Of a stretch of 64,000 nt of DNA, positions 56,259-64,000 are shown piece by piece. The stretch lies in the NCBI GenBank assembly GCA_022652485.1, contig JALCRK010000013.1:1-64000 (forward strand), written 5' to 3'. The notes beneath the pieces are model-generated. The model was given only the letters and a program-made list of their open reading frames with translations, ran no database searches and was not told the DNA's origin. This DNA is from Sphingobium sp. (GTDB lineage: Bacteria; Pseudomonadota; Alphaproteobacteria; Sphingomonadales; Sphingomonadaceae). The position numbers and the translations under genes were made by a program. The stretch's first letter is position 1; every line of letters starts with the position of its first letter.

Positions 56259-57330
56259 AGGGAAGATCGAGATATTCAACCACAGGAGCGTTTCCGGCTG
56301 GATCGCCTGCTATGGCACTCTGACAGAACCGCTCCTTGTCGAGATCGTCATCGACGGCGAGGTGATCGGGCAGGCTGAGACCTCGGGATACCGGGAAGAT
56401 GTTGCCCAGATGAACTTCGGCGACGGGCACTGCAGTTTCTCCATCGTTTTTCCCGAGGCTCTTACCGCGGATCAGTATAACCGGGCGAAATTGCGGATAT
56501 CGGGGAGCGATCTCTGCATCGAGCTGCCCCGTCCCATTCCGGAACCGGATTCGCATGGTCAGGATGCGGACTTGGGGCCATGCTCGCCAGTGTTTATCGT
56601 CGGATCACCGCGGTCGGGCACCAGCATCCTGGTGCAAAGCCTCGCGAGTGCGGGCTATAACGGGTTCTCCGAAGGGAATATCCTGGGACTCTCCAAGTCC
56701 ATTCAGGATTGCATAGACAGCTATTTCATCGCGAACGACCATAGCGAAGCTTCCACCCTGATCGGCAACATATCCCGCGAGGAACTGCAGGACCGCTTTT
56801 TCGAGACGATGAAGGGTCAGCTGGAAATGCTCAATCCGGTCAAACCCTGGTTCGACAAGACAGGCAATCCGGAGACTATATGGATCCTGAAGAGGATCAT
56901 GAAGGCATGGCCGACATCCAGGATCATTTTCGCGAAGCGCCGGGGCATAGAGAATATTATGTCGCGGATGCAGAAATTCCCCGAGCGCGATTTCCAGTAT
57001 CATTGTGAGGACTGGGCACGCAACATGAAGGCATGGCGCGATGTTCGCGACAGCCTCGACCCGGAGCGGATACTCGAGGTCGATCAATATGACATCGCTC
57101 AGGATCCCGTGGCGGTCAGCGAAAATATCGGCGCATTGCTGAATCTCGACCAGGACCAGATACACAATGTCCGCCACACGTTCGGCACCGACAGGCCGCA
57201 ACAATCGAGCGAGGGGTCGTTTCGGAAAAGGATGCGTTTCGCTGATACGGGATGGAGCGAGGAAGAGCGGTCTCTCTTTGTGCAGGAATGCGGCGTGGAA
57301 ATGCAGGCGTTCGGGTACGAGATGGATTGA
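56248..57330 (+). CDS. sulfotransferase-family protein with N-terminal beta module
   Basis: 360 residues. The N-terminal 95 residues form a beta-rich module (KIEIFNHRSVSGWIACYG ... IDGEVIGQAETSGYREDV) that resembles modules in neighbouring glycan proteins. The sulfotransferase domain (about 114-355) has the PAPS 5-prime phosphosulfate loop SPVFIVGSPRSGTSILVQSL (P-loop about 118-126) and a probable 3-prime phosphate-binding region RIIFAKRRGIENIMSRMQ. It likely sulfates the glycan or glycoprotein made by the preceding genes and is the last gene of this run. Confidence 0.85.
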   Translation: MPLKGKIEIFNHRSVSGWIACYGTLTEPLLVEIVIDGEVIGQAETSGYREDVAQMNFGDGHCSFSIVFPEALTADQYNRAKLRISGSDLCIELPRPIPEPDSHGQDADLGPCSPVFIVGSPRSGTSILVQSLASAGYNGFSEGNILGLSKSIQDCIDSYFIANDHSEASTLIGNISREELQDRFFETMKGQLEMLNPVKPWFDKTGNPETIWILKRIMKAWPTSRIIFAKRRGIENIMSRMQKFPERDFQYHCEDWARNMKAWRDVRDSLDPERILEVDQYDIAQDPVAVSENIGALLNLDQDQIHNVRHTFGTDRPQQSSEGSFRKRMRFADTGWSEEERSLFVQECGVEMQAFGYEMD

Positions 57331-57337
57331 CCGGCAT

Positions 57338-57442
57338 TAGAGCACCGTGCCAAAAAGTGGGAACCGATTTTTGACAATAAACGATGCGATAACAAATAGA
57401 TAGAGCGCGATCTCTGCGTCCGATTAAACGCAGCGCGCTCTA
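57338..57442. repeat. TAGAGC...GCTCTA 105-bp intergenic element, copy 3
   Basis: Same family and orientation as 10992-11096. It starts seven bases after the sulfotransferase stop, and its right end supplies the TAG stop of the minus-strand acyltransferase gene. Confidence 0.88.
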
Positions 57443-58462
57443 GCTGGCCACGCCGGGGCGGGCGGCTGGGTTCCCCAGCGACACCACATAGGGGGCCGAG
57501 GCGTTCGCGGTCTGAAACGCGGATTTGCTCTCCCACCCCCGCCAGTTCATGGCCACAAGCGACTGGATCACGGCGCCGCCCAAAGTCGTCCCCGGCCCCA
57601 GCACGATCACGCAATCCGGCGCATATTCCCGCACACCGACCGCGATGGCGCGGGTGAAATCGTAGGTCCGCACGACCTGATGCCCCAGCGTATAGTCCCA
57701 CAGGGCGGCGGGGTCGGTGGAAAAGGGCTTCCACACATGGCCGCGCCCGTCGATCATGGGAATGGCGGGCGCCCGGAACCGGCTGGCGGGAATGCTTGCC
57801 CGCGCCGCCGCCGAAACGGGCGCGAGCAATGGCGTATGAAACGCGGCGTGATGGCGCAGGCGCAGCGGAAAACTGCCTGGCCCGGCGGGAGCGCGCTCCA
57901 GAAACAGATCAAGCGCGCGCTCGGCGCCCGCGAACACGATCATGCCCCCCAGTTCGATCGAGACATGCAGATCCGGGATATCGCCCGCCAGCGCGAGCAG
58001 CGCCTCGCGCCGCCCCGCTATCGGTCGCCACTCCTCGTCGAGCGTCATGTGGATCAGCTGCCCGCCCACCCCGTCGCGGTGCATACGCCCACCCATTTCG
58101 TTGACGAGATCGAACGCGTGTTCCGGGCCCAGCGCGCCGCCGCAGGCGAGCGCGGTGTACCAGCCCATCGAGTTTCCGGTCACGGCGACAACCTCGATCG
58201 CATCGCGATCCAGCGCCAGAAAATCCGCATAGGAGCAGGTGAAAATCAGCGGCGAGGCATTGTCGCCCCGGGCGTGGAGGGCGGCCGAATAGCTCTCCGC
58301 CGCATCGAGCACCGTGACGGGGGTCTCTCCCGCAGCCGCGCGCCGGGCGTCGGCCATCGCCAGCAGCGCGCCCCGTGGCGCGTGATAGCGCCGGAGATAA
58401 CCCAGCTCGCCGCTGTTGTAGGTGCCGCGCCCGGGGCACACGACCAGCGCCTTTCTAGCCAC
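57440..58462 (-). CDS. FabD-like acyltransferase
   Basis: 340 residues from a GTG (VARKALVVCPGRGTYNSG) that overlaps the end of the E1 gene by 8 bases. The nucleophile elbow is GNSMG in VVAVTGNSMGWYTALACGG, an Asn replacing the usual His of GHSxG, and the catalytic His lies in AAFHTPLLAP. HVSIELGGMIVFAG and the PMIDGRGHVWKPF segment match malonyl-CoA:ACP transacylase topology. Coupled to a 2-oxoacid dehydrogenase E1, it may transfer the acyl product to a carrier rather than malonate; that is inference. Its stop codon comes from a 105-bp repeat. Confidence 0.75.
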   Translation of the reverse strand: MARKALVVCPGRGTYNSGELGYLRRYHAPRGALLAMADARRAAAGETPVTVLDAAESYSAALHARGDNASPLIFTCSYADFLALDRDAIEVVAVTGNSMGWYTALACGGALGPEHAFDLVNEMGGRMHRDGVGGQLIHMTLDEEWRPIAGRREALLALAGDIPDLHVSIELGGMIVFAGAERALDLFLERAPAGPGSFPLRLRHHAAFHTPLLAPVSAAARASIPASRFRAPAIPMIDGRGHVWKPFSTDPAALWDYTLGHQVVRTYDFTRAIAVGVREYAPDCVIVLGPGTTLGGAVIQSLVAMNWRGWESKSAFQTANASAPYVVSLGNPAARPGVAS

Positions 58463-60659
58463 GCACCGCCTCCAGCGCCGCCGCCACAATCGAATCCCTG
58501 CCGGGCAGCGTAAGGGTGGCGGCCCTGCCCAGCGGGATGAAGCTGTCCTCCGCCGCGATGCGGCTCGCCCGGATATGCGGCGCCTGTTCGGCGAACAGCG
58601 CCATCAGCGCCTCGCTCTGCGATCCGGTGACGCGGCATTCGTCCACGATCAGCACGCGACCGCACGGCCCCACGGCAGCGAGCAGCGCATCGGCATCCAC
58701 CGGGGCGAGCCAGCGCAGATCGATCACCCGCGCCGACACGCCATGCGCATCCTCCAGAACCTTATGCGCCTGGCAGGAGAGATAGAAGCCGTTGCCATAG
58801 CTGACGATCGCGAGGTCCGTCCCCGTTCCGCGGCATCCCACCGAACCGAGCGGGATCGGCGAAGCCTCGCCCGGCGCTTCATAGGTGCTGGCCCACAGCA
58901 AGTCGCCCTCCTGGTGAAGATCGCGCGTCATGTAGAGGGCGATGGGCTCGACGAACACCACCACCCGCTGCTCTTCCAGCGCCAGCCGGACGCACTCGCG
59001 CAGCATCGCCACCGCATCGCGTCCGTTCGACGGGCAGGCAAGGACAACCCCCGGAATATCCCGGAAGATTGCAAGGCTGTTGTCGTTGTGGAAATGCCCG
59101 CCAAAGCCCTTCTGATAACCAAGCCCGGCAACGCGGACGATCATGGGGTTGGTATATTGCCCGTTGGAAAAGAAGCTGAGCGTCGCCGCCTCGCCGCGCA
59201 GCTGGTCCTCTGCGTTGTGCACATAGGCAAGAAACTGGATTTCGGTGATCGACAGCATTCCGTTGTGCGCGAATCCGATGCCGAGGCCGAGGATGCTCTG
59301 CTCATCGAGCAGAGTGTTGATCACGCGGCCGGAGCCGAAGCGGGCGTGCAGCTTCGCCGTGACATTATACACGCCGCCCTTCGGCCCGACATCCTCGCCC
59401 GCGACGACGATCTGCGGATGGGCCAGCATCAGGTCCGCCAGCGCCCAGCTGAGCAGGCGCGCCATATGCTGCGGCTTGTCCATCTGGGTCTCGTCACCCG
59501 CGAACAGCGCGGCGCGTTCCTCGGTAGCGGGGCGGTTGAGCCTCGGAGATGCGCGGCGCGGCGGGACGATGCTCGCCATGACCTCCGCGGAACTGGTGAG
59601 CTTGGGCCGCTGGATCGCTTCCTCGGCCACGCGCGCGACCGTCTCCTCCGCTTCCTCATACATCGCGAGGATCTCGGATGGGGTCATGATGCCAAGCCCG
59701 GCCAGCAGGGCCGCGCCGTGCAGCAGGGGATCCCTCGCCTCGTGCTGCACGATTTCCTGCTTCGCCATGTAGCTCGCCTGCATATCCGACCCGGCATGAC
59801 CATAGAGCCGCGTCGTCTGCATGTGCAGGAACACGGGGCTGCGGCGCGCACGGGCGTGATCGATCGCCTGCCGCGCCGCCCGATAGCTTTCGAGCAGGTG
59901 GGAGCCGTCGCAGGCGATATATTCGAGCGCGGGCCGATGGGCGAAGGATGCCGCGATCCAGCCCGCTGGAGTGCGCGTGGAAATGCCGATGCCATTGTCC
60001 TCGCACAGGAATACGATCGGCATGGGGCTGCCCTGATAGGCGGCCCAGCTCGCGCAGTTGATCGCGCCCTGCGCGGTGGAATGATTGGCCGACGCATCGC
60101 CGAAGCTGCACAGCACGACGGCGTCTTCCGCGAGAGGGGTTTCGAGCCCCAGCTTACCCGCGATGCCGATGCTGAACGCCGCGCCGACCGCCTTGGGCAG
60201 ATGCGAGGCGATCGTGCTGGTCTGCGGCGGGATGTTGAGCACCTTCGATCCCAGCACCTTGTGCCGCCCGCCCGATATCGGGTCTTCCGCCGACGCGGCG
60301 AAGCTCAGCAGCATGTCCCACACCGGGGTCTGGCCGGGAAGCTGGCGCGCGCGTTCGATCTGGAAGGCGGCATCGCGATAATGCAGGAAGGCGATATCGC
60401 CGACCCGGCTGGCGGTGGCGAGCGCGGCATTGCCCTCGTGCCCGGAACTGCCGATGGTGTAGAAGCCCTCACCCCGGCCCTGCAACTTACGCGCGATGCG
60501 ATCGAGCTGGCGGCTGAGGATCTGCGACTGGAACATGCCGACCAGCTCGGGCGCCGATAGTCCGGCCTGCTCCGGGCTCAGCGCGGTACGGACCGGCGGA
60601 AGGGCGCCCGTCCGCAGCGCGGAGATCAGGGTGTTATGGACAGTCTCGGCGGGGTCCAT
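58455..60659 (-). CDS. fused E1 alpha-beta 2-oxoacid dehydrogenase
   Basis: 734 residues joining both E1 halves. The alpha half (about 1-355) has HYRDAAFQIERARQ and the TPP motif FGDASANHSTAQGAINCASW through CEDNGIGIS. The beta half (about 390-730) has LSWALADLMLAHPQIVVAGEDVG, INTLLDEQSILGLGIGFAHNG, VRVAGLGYQKGFGGHFHND and a C-terminal transketolase domain (VIDLRWLAPVDADALL, VDECRVTGSQSEAL). It resembles fused branched-chain/acetoin-type E1 proteins. The two-gene bkd E1 earlier in the window makes it a second system. E2 and E3 are not nearby. It lies 15 bases after the acyl-CoA dehydrogenase gene. Confidence 0.9.
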   Translation of the reverse strand: MDPAETVHNTLISALRTGALPPVRTALSPEQAGLSAPELVGMFQSQILSRQLDRIARKLQGRGEGFYTIGSSGHEGNAALATASRVGDIAFLHYRDAAFQIERARQLPGQTPVWDMLLSFAASAEDPISGGRHKVLGSKVLNIPPQTSTIASHLPKAVGAAFSIGIAGKLGLETPLAEDAVVLCSFGDASANHSTAQGAINCASWAAYQGSPMPIVFLCEDNGIGISTRTPAGWIAASFAHRPALEYIACDGSHLLESYRAARQAIDHARARRSPVFLHMQTTRLYGHAGSDMQASYMAKQEIVQHEARDPLLHGAALLAGLGIMTPSEILAMYEEAEETVARVAEEAIQRPKLTSSAEVMASIVPPRRASPRLNRPATEERAALFAGDETQMDKPQHMARLLSWALADLMLAHPQIVVAGEDVGPKGGVYNVTAKLHARFGSGRVINTLLDEQSILGLGIGFAHNGMLSITEIQFLAYVHNAEDQLRGEAATLSFFSNGQYTNPMIVRVAGLGYQKGFGGHFHNDNSLAIFRDIPGVVLACPSNGRDAVAMLRECVRLALEEQRVVVFVEPIALYMTRDLHQEGDLLWASTYEAPGEASPIPLGSVGCRGTGTDLAIVSYGNGFYLSCQAHKVLEDAHGVSARVIDLRWLAPVDADALLAAVGPCGRVLIVDECRVTGSQSEALMALFAEQAPHIRASRIAAEDSFIPLGRAATLTLPGRDSIVAAALEAVRG

Positions 60660-60674
60660 CGCGACGGCTTTGGG

Positions 60675-61868
60675 TTAGAAAAACGCCTGCAGGCCGGTCT
60701 GCGCGCGCCCCAGAATGAGCGCGTGGACATCATGCGTCCCCTCATAGGTGTTGACCGTCTCGAGGTTGGCGGCATGGCGCATCACATGATATTCGTCGGC
60801 GATGCCATTGCCGCCATGCATGTCGCGCGCGGCCCGGGCGATATCGAGCGCCTTGCCGCAATTGTTGCGCTTGAGCATACTTACCATGTCGGGAGTGGCC
60901 TTGCCTTCATCCATCAGGCGGCCGAGGCGGAGCGCGCCGAACAGGCCCAGGGTGATTTCGGTCTGCATGTCCGCGAGTTTCTTCTGAAACAGCTGCGTGG
61001 CGGCGAGCGGCCGACCGAACTGATGCCGGTCGAGTCCATATTGGCGGGCCGCGTGCCAGCAGAACTCCGCCGCACCCATCGCACCCCAGGCGATGCCGTA
61101 GCGCGCGCGATTGAGGCAGCCGAACGGCCCCTTGAGTCCCTCCGCGTCGGGCAATAGCGCCGCCTCGGGCACCACCACATCATCCATGACGATCTGGCCG
61201 GTGACGGACGCGCGCAGCGAGAGCTTGCCTTCGATCTTGGGTGTAGTCAGCCCCTTCATGCCGCGTTCGAGGATGAAACCCCGGATGCCGCCCCCATGCG
61301 CATCGGACTTGGCCCAGACGACCATCACATCCGCGATCGGCGCGTTGGAGATCCATGTCTTGGTGCCGTTCAGGCGGTAGCCGCCCTCCACCTTCACCGC
61401 GCTCGTGCGCATCCCGGCGGGGTCGGAGCCCGCATCAGGCTCCGTCAGGCCGAAGCAGCCCACTTTTTCCCCGGACGCAAGGGCGGGAAGATGGGCCTGC
61501 CGCTGCTCCTCGGACCCATAAGCGTAAATCGGGTGCATAACGAGCGAGGACTGGACGGACAGCATGGAGCGATAGCCGCTGTCCACCCGCTCGATCTCCC
61601 GCGCGACCAGTCCATAGCTCACATAGCTCGCCGCCGCGCCTCCATAGCGCTCGGGCAGGGTGATACCGAGAAGGCCGAGCGCGCCCGCCTCGCGGAAGAA
61701 CTCGCGATCAATGGTTTCATGGCGATAGGCCTCAAGGACGCGCGGCTGTAGCTGGTCCTGCGCAAAGCCGTGCGCCGTGTCGCGGATCAGGCGCTCCTCG
61801 TCGCTCAATTCCGCATCGATCAGAAGGGGGTCGCTCCACGCGAAACGACCGGAAAATGCATCGTCCAT
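60675..61868 (-). CDS. acyl-CoA dehydrogenase, glutaryl-CoA dehydrogenase type
   Basis: 397 residues from [18 protein letters not shown] (ATG 61868); a start nine codons earlier is possible. [15 protein letters not shown] and KTWISNAP are FAD-binding signatures. The [16 protein letters not shown] segment with its Arg and the catalytic Glu near 376 in [17 protein letters not shown] are characteristic of glutaryl-CoA dehydrogenase, which converts glutaryl-CoA to crotonyl-CoA in lysine and tryptophan breakdown. It is the first gene of a three-gene operon with the fused E1 and the FabD-like protein. Confidence 0.9.
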   Translation of the reverse strand: MDDAFSGRFAWSDPLLIDAELSDEERLIRDTAHGFAQDQLQPRVLEAYRHETIDREFFREAGALGLLGITLPERYGGAAASYVSYGLVAREIERVDSGYRSMLSVQSSLVMHPIYAYGSEEQRQAHLPALASGEKVGCFGLTEPDAGSDPAGMRTSAVKVEGGYRLNGTKTWISNAPIADVMVVWAKSDAHGGGIRGFILERGMKGLTTPKIEGKLSLRASVTGQIVMDDVVVPEAALLPDAEGLKGPFGCLNRARYGIAWGAMGAAEFCWHAARQYGLDRHQFGRPLAATQLFQKKLADMQTEITLGLFGALRLGRLMDEGKATPDMVSMLKRNNCGKALDIARAARDMHGGNGIADEYHVMRHAANLETVNTYEGTHDVHALILGRAQTGLQAFF

Positions 61869-62044
61869 GATATCCACCGCCTTGCGCCGCGCCATGCGAC
61901 AAAGAAGCCGGGGGGAATATTGAGCCAATTGGAGCAAAACTGGAAACGAAATCTGATCCTGTTCGGGGCTGCACCAACGGGCGTGCCGGGCGCCGCGCCG
62001 GATTCGCTTGCGCTCGGGCCGGGGCGGCATGTAACGCACAGCGC

Positions 62045-62872
62045 ATGAGGCGCATTCGGGCACTTCTTGCTGCAATTCCTCTGGCGCTGGCCGGATGTGG
62101 CTCCGTTTCGCACGAGCGGACCGGCGGCATCGTCTCGACCAACCCCTGCGCCGACGCGACGCTGGTGGAGCTGGTCCCGCCAGAGCGGATCACCGCGATC
62201 AGCAGCTATTCGCGGGATCCGCGGGCCACATCGATGCCGCTCGATGTCGCGCGGCGCTTTCCCACCACCTCCGGCACGGCGGAAGAAGTGATCGCGCTGC
62301 GCCCCGCGCTGGTGCTCGCCAGTGATTTCACGCCGCCTTCCACACTCAGCGCCTATCGACGCGCTGGCCTGCGGACGCTGGTGCTCCCCATTTCGCCCAG
62401 TCTCGCGGCGAGCGAGCAACAGGTGATGCAAATCGCGCGCGCGGTAGGCGAAATTCCGCGCGGGCAGGCACTGGTCGCGCACATGCGGCGCGCGGTCGCC
62501 GCGGCGAAGCCCTCCTACACGGAGCGAGAGCCCGAGGCACTGCTGTTCCTATCCGGCAACCTCGCCAATGGTGCGGGTACGCTCCTTGACGAGATGATGC
62601 GCCGGGCGGGTCTGCGCAACGGCGCGGCACGCTTCGGCCTGGCAGTCACCAACGACATCACCAACGAAGCGCTTCTGGCGCACCCGCCGCAAGCGATCCT
62701 CTCCGCCGAAAACAGCTCGCGCCCCGCGCACCTCCGCCGCGCCATGTTCGCAGCCAGCGGCGCCCGGGTGAAAGATATTCCCTTCCCCGGCAGCCTCATG
62801 AACTGCGGGGGGCCGGTCGTCATTCCGGCAATGGCGCGTCTGGCGGAGATCCGGCGGGGATTGCAGCCATGA
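62045..62872 (+). CDS. ABC-transporter substrate-binding lipoprotein (BtuF/FecB type)
   Basis: 275 residues with a lipoprotein signal ([12 protein letters not shown], Cys18 as lipidation site). The mature part is a class III periplasmic binding protein ([52 protein letters not shown]). Such proteins bind cobalamin, heme or ferric siderophores; the ligand cannot be decided here, and no B12 riboswitch box was found upstream. ATGA overlap couples it to the permease gene. Confidence 0.88.
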   Translation: MRRIRALLAAIPLALAGCGSVSHERTGGIVSTNPCADATLVELVPPERITAISSYSRDPRATSMPLDVARRFPTTSGTAEEVIALRPALVLASDFTPPSTLSAYRRAGLRTLVLPISPSLAASEQQVMQIARAVGEIPRGQALVAHMRRAVAAAKPSYTEREPEALLFLSGNLANGAGTLLDEMMRRAGLRNGAARFGLAVTNDITNEALLAHPPQAILSAENSSRPAHLRRAMFAASGARVKDIPFPGSLMNCGGPVVIPAMARLAEIRRGLQP

Positions 62873-63831
62873 GGCGGCCTGCCCCCCCCTTACTTGGACT
62901 TGTCCTGCTCGGCTTCGCGCTGTCGGTCATGACGGGGAAGCTCTGGGTGCCCCCGCAGGCATTCTTCAGCGACGATCCGCTCTGGCGCGTGATCGTGGAC
63001 CTGCGCCTGCCGCGCACCTTCCTCGGCCTCGGCGTGGGGGCAACACTGGGCCTCTCCGGCGCGGTGTTGCAAGGCTATCTGCGCAATCCGCTCGCCGATC
63101 CGGCGGTGATCGGCGTTTCGTCCTGGGCGGCGTTTGGCGCGGTCGCTGCACTGTTTCTCGGTATCGGCGGCAATGTCTGGCTGCTCGCCGGGTGCGCGAT
63201 GCTGGCGGCCTGCCTCTCGGTGCTGCTGCTTTCGTTTCTCGTCGGGCGTAGCGCCAGCGCGGTCGGGTTCATCCTCACCGGCGCGGTGCTCTCGACGCTG
63301 GCGGGTTCGCTCACCACCCTGCTCATCAGTCTTGCGCCCAACCCCTATGCGATGGGCGAGATCATCACCTGGATGATGGGCGCCTTGACCGACCGGAGCT
63401 ATGAGGAGCTTGCCTTTTCCGCGCCGTTCATGCTTGCGGGCGCCGCGCTGCTCCTGACCACCGCGCCCGCACTCGATGCGCTGAGCCTGGGTGAGGATGT
63501 CGCGCGCTCGCTCGGGTTCAGCCTGACGCGATTGCAGATCGTCATCGCGGTGGGGCTGGGTCTCGGCGTCGGTGCGGCGGTGGCGGTGACGGGTGTGGTC
63601 GGCTTCGTCGGGCTGATGGTGCCGCATGTGCTGCGCCCGCTGGTCGGGCAGAAGCCCTCGGCGCTGCTGATCCCTTCGGCGCTTGGTGGCGCCTTCCTCG
63701 TTCTCACGGCGGACAGCCTCGTGCGGCTCACGCCCGGCGCGGGCGAGGTGAAGCTCGGCGTCGCCATGTCGCTCATCGGCGCGCCTTTCTTCTTCTGGCT
63801 CCTCTGGCGCACGCGCAGGCATCTCGCATGA
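62869..63831 (+). CDS. FecCD/BtuC-family ABC permease
   Basis: 320 residues with about nine to ten membrane helices. DLRLPRTFLGLGVGATLGLSG, LQGYLRNPLADPAVIGVSSW (quoted from LQGYLRNP) and VGFVGLMVPHVLR are diagnostic for the FecCD permease family. It forms the membrane channel of the cobalamin/heme/siderophore importer with the genes on either side, each joined by ATGA overlaps. Confidence 0.95.
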   Translation: MRRPAPPLLGLVLLGFALSVMTGKLWVPPQAFFSDDPLWRVIVDLRLPRTFLGLGVGATLGLSGAVLQGYLRNPLADPAVIGVSSWAAFGAVAALFLGIGGNVWLLAGCAMLAACLSVLLLSFLVGRSASAVGFILTGAVLSTLAGSLTTLLISLAPNPYAMGEIITWMMGALTDRSYEELAFSAPFMLAGAALLLTTAPALDALSLGEDVARSLGFSLTRLQIVIAVGLGLGVGAAVAVTGVVGFVGLMVPHVLRPLVGQKPSALLIPSALGGAFLVLTADSLVRLTPGAGEVKLGVAMSLIGAPFFFWLLWRTRRHLA

Positions 63832-64000
63832 ACGCTCTTGTCGCCTCGGATGTGACGAAGATGCTGGGCGGACGCGAGGTTCTGCGCAGCATCGATGCCC
63901 GCTTCGCGCCGGGGCATGTCAGTGTGATCCTGGGCCCGAACGGCGCGGGCAAATCGACCCTGATGGGCCTGCTCACCGGGCTGCACACGCCCGACCGCGG
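63828..64000 (+). CDS. ABC-transporter ATPase, partial (cut by window end)
   Basis: Only the first 57 codons are present: MNALVASDVTKMLGGREVLR followed by Walker A GPNGAGKSTL. It overlaps the permease stop (ATGA) and is the ATPase of the same importer, FecE/BtuD/HmuV type. The rest lies outside the window. Confidence 0.9.
   Translation, partial: MNALVASDVTKMLGGREVLRSIDARFAPGHVSVILGPNGAGKSTLMGLLTGLHTPDR

Noticed and set aside
58422-60560. 712-codon frame antisense to the fused E1
   Set aside because: Shadow of a well-supported enzyme gene; no motif seen.
61869-62044. cobalamin riboswitch before the BtuF-like gene
   Set aside because: No B12-box-like sequence is visible in the 176-base leader, so the ligand of the importer was left open.

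Overview
The window is GC-rich alphaproteobacterial chromosome, most like a sphingomonad (Sphingomonas/Sphingobium relatives). The reasons are a permuted mix of typical alphaproteobacterial housekeeping blocks (hslV-hslU, tsaB-rimI, a MucR-family regulator whose finger reads Cys-x2-Asp, miaB-phoH-ybeY-corC, purC-purS-purQ, parC), the dispersed REP-like hairpins beginning CGTCATTCCCGCG, and a DUF5818 protein. No plasmid, phage or complete insertion sequence was seen. Both ends are cut: the left end starts downstream of a tiny secreted-protein ORF and the right end stops inside an ABC-transporter ATPase gene.

Layout. 1-7 kb: acetate metabolism, with acs followed by a LuxR-type response regulator and, convergent to it, a sodium-solute-symporter/histidine-kinase hybrid. 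This matches the CrbS/CrbR system that controls acs in other proteobacteria. 6.4-10.9 kb: an Lrp/AsnC regulator divergent from a branched-chain 2-oxoacid dehydrogenase operon (E1alpha, E1beta, E2; no E3 here). 11-12.1 kb: an isolated, AT-richer GT-D-like glycosyltransferase. 12.4-14.7 kb: tRNA-Val and hslVU. 14.8-26.4 kb: an M16 peptidase, a DEAD-box helicase, NfuA, tsaB, rimI, mucR-like, fur-like, miaB, phoH, ybeY and a CorC-like protein. 26.6-28.9 kb: an orphan MazF/PemK-like protein, a GT4 glycosyltransferase and a small membrane protein. 29-32.8 kb: rarA, DUF1285, CoA-type Nudix hydrolase and CCA-adding enzyme. 32.7-37 kb: a GGDEF-EAL protein and parC. 37-41 kb: a divergent SDR, purCSQ, DUF5818, a queuosine-precursor transporter and tRNA-Arg followed by duplicated tRNA 3-prime ends.

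41.3-57.3 kb is the most interesting region: an accessory cell-surface glycan/glycoprotein cluster. It holds a 1175-residue TPR glycosyltransferase, a divergent RTX-type (type I-secreted) protein rich in N-x-S/T sequons, a 1330-residue fused GT2-GT4 protein, a methyltransferase, two GT4 enzymes, a GT2 enzyme, a small protein made of two WYxxxxPDI/HY/GYxEGRxP modules (the same module starts the GT2 protein) and a sulfotransferase. No polymerase, flippase or type I exporter is present, so I infer that it decorates a secreted or surface protein, or builds a small sulfated/methylated oligosaccharide.

57.4-62 kb: a compact operon of glutaryl-CoA-type dehydrogenase, a fused E1 alpha-beta 2-oxoacid dehydrogenase and a FabD-like acyltransferase. 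62-64 kb: a BtuF/FecCD-type uptake ABC transporter.

Three families of intergenic repeats punctuate the window: 105-bp TAGAGC...GCTCTA elements (four copies, every one supplying the stop codon of a flanking gene), paired REP hairpins (two copies), and long CCTCCC/GGGAGG hairpins with companion hairpins (three sites). Calls rest on reading the translated proteins and motifs by eye; no database search was run.
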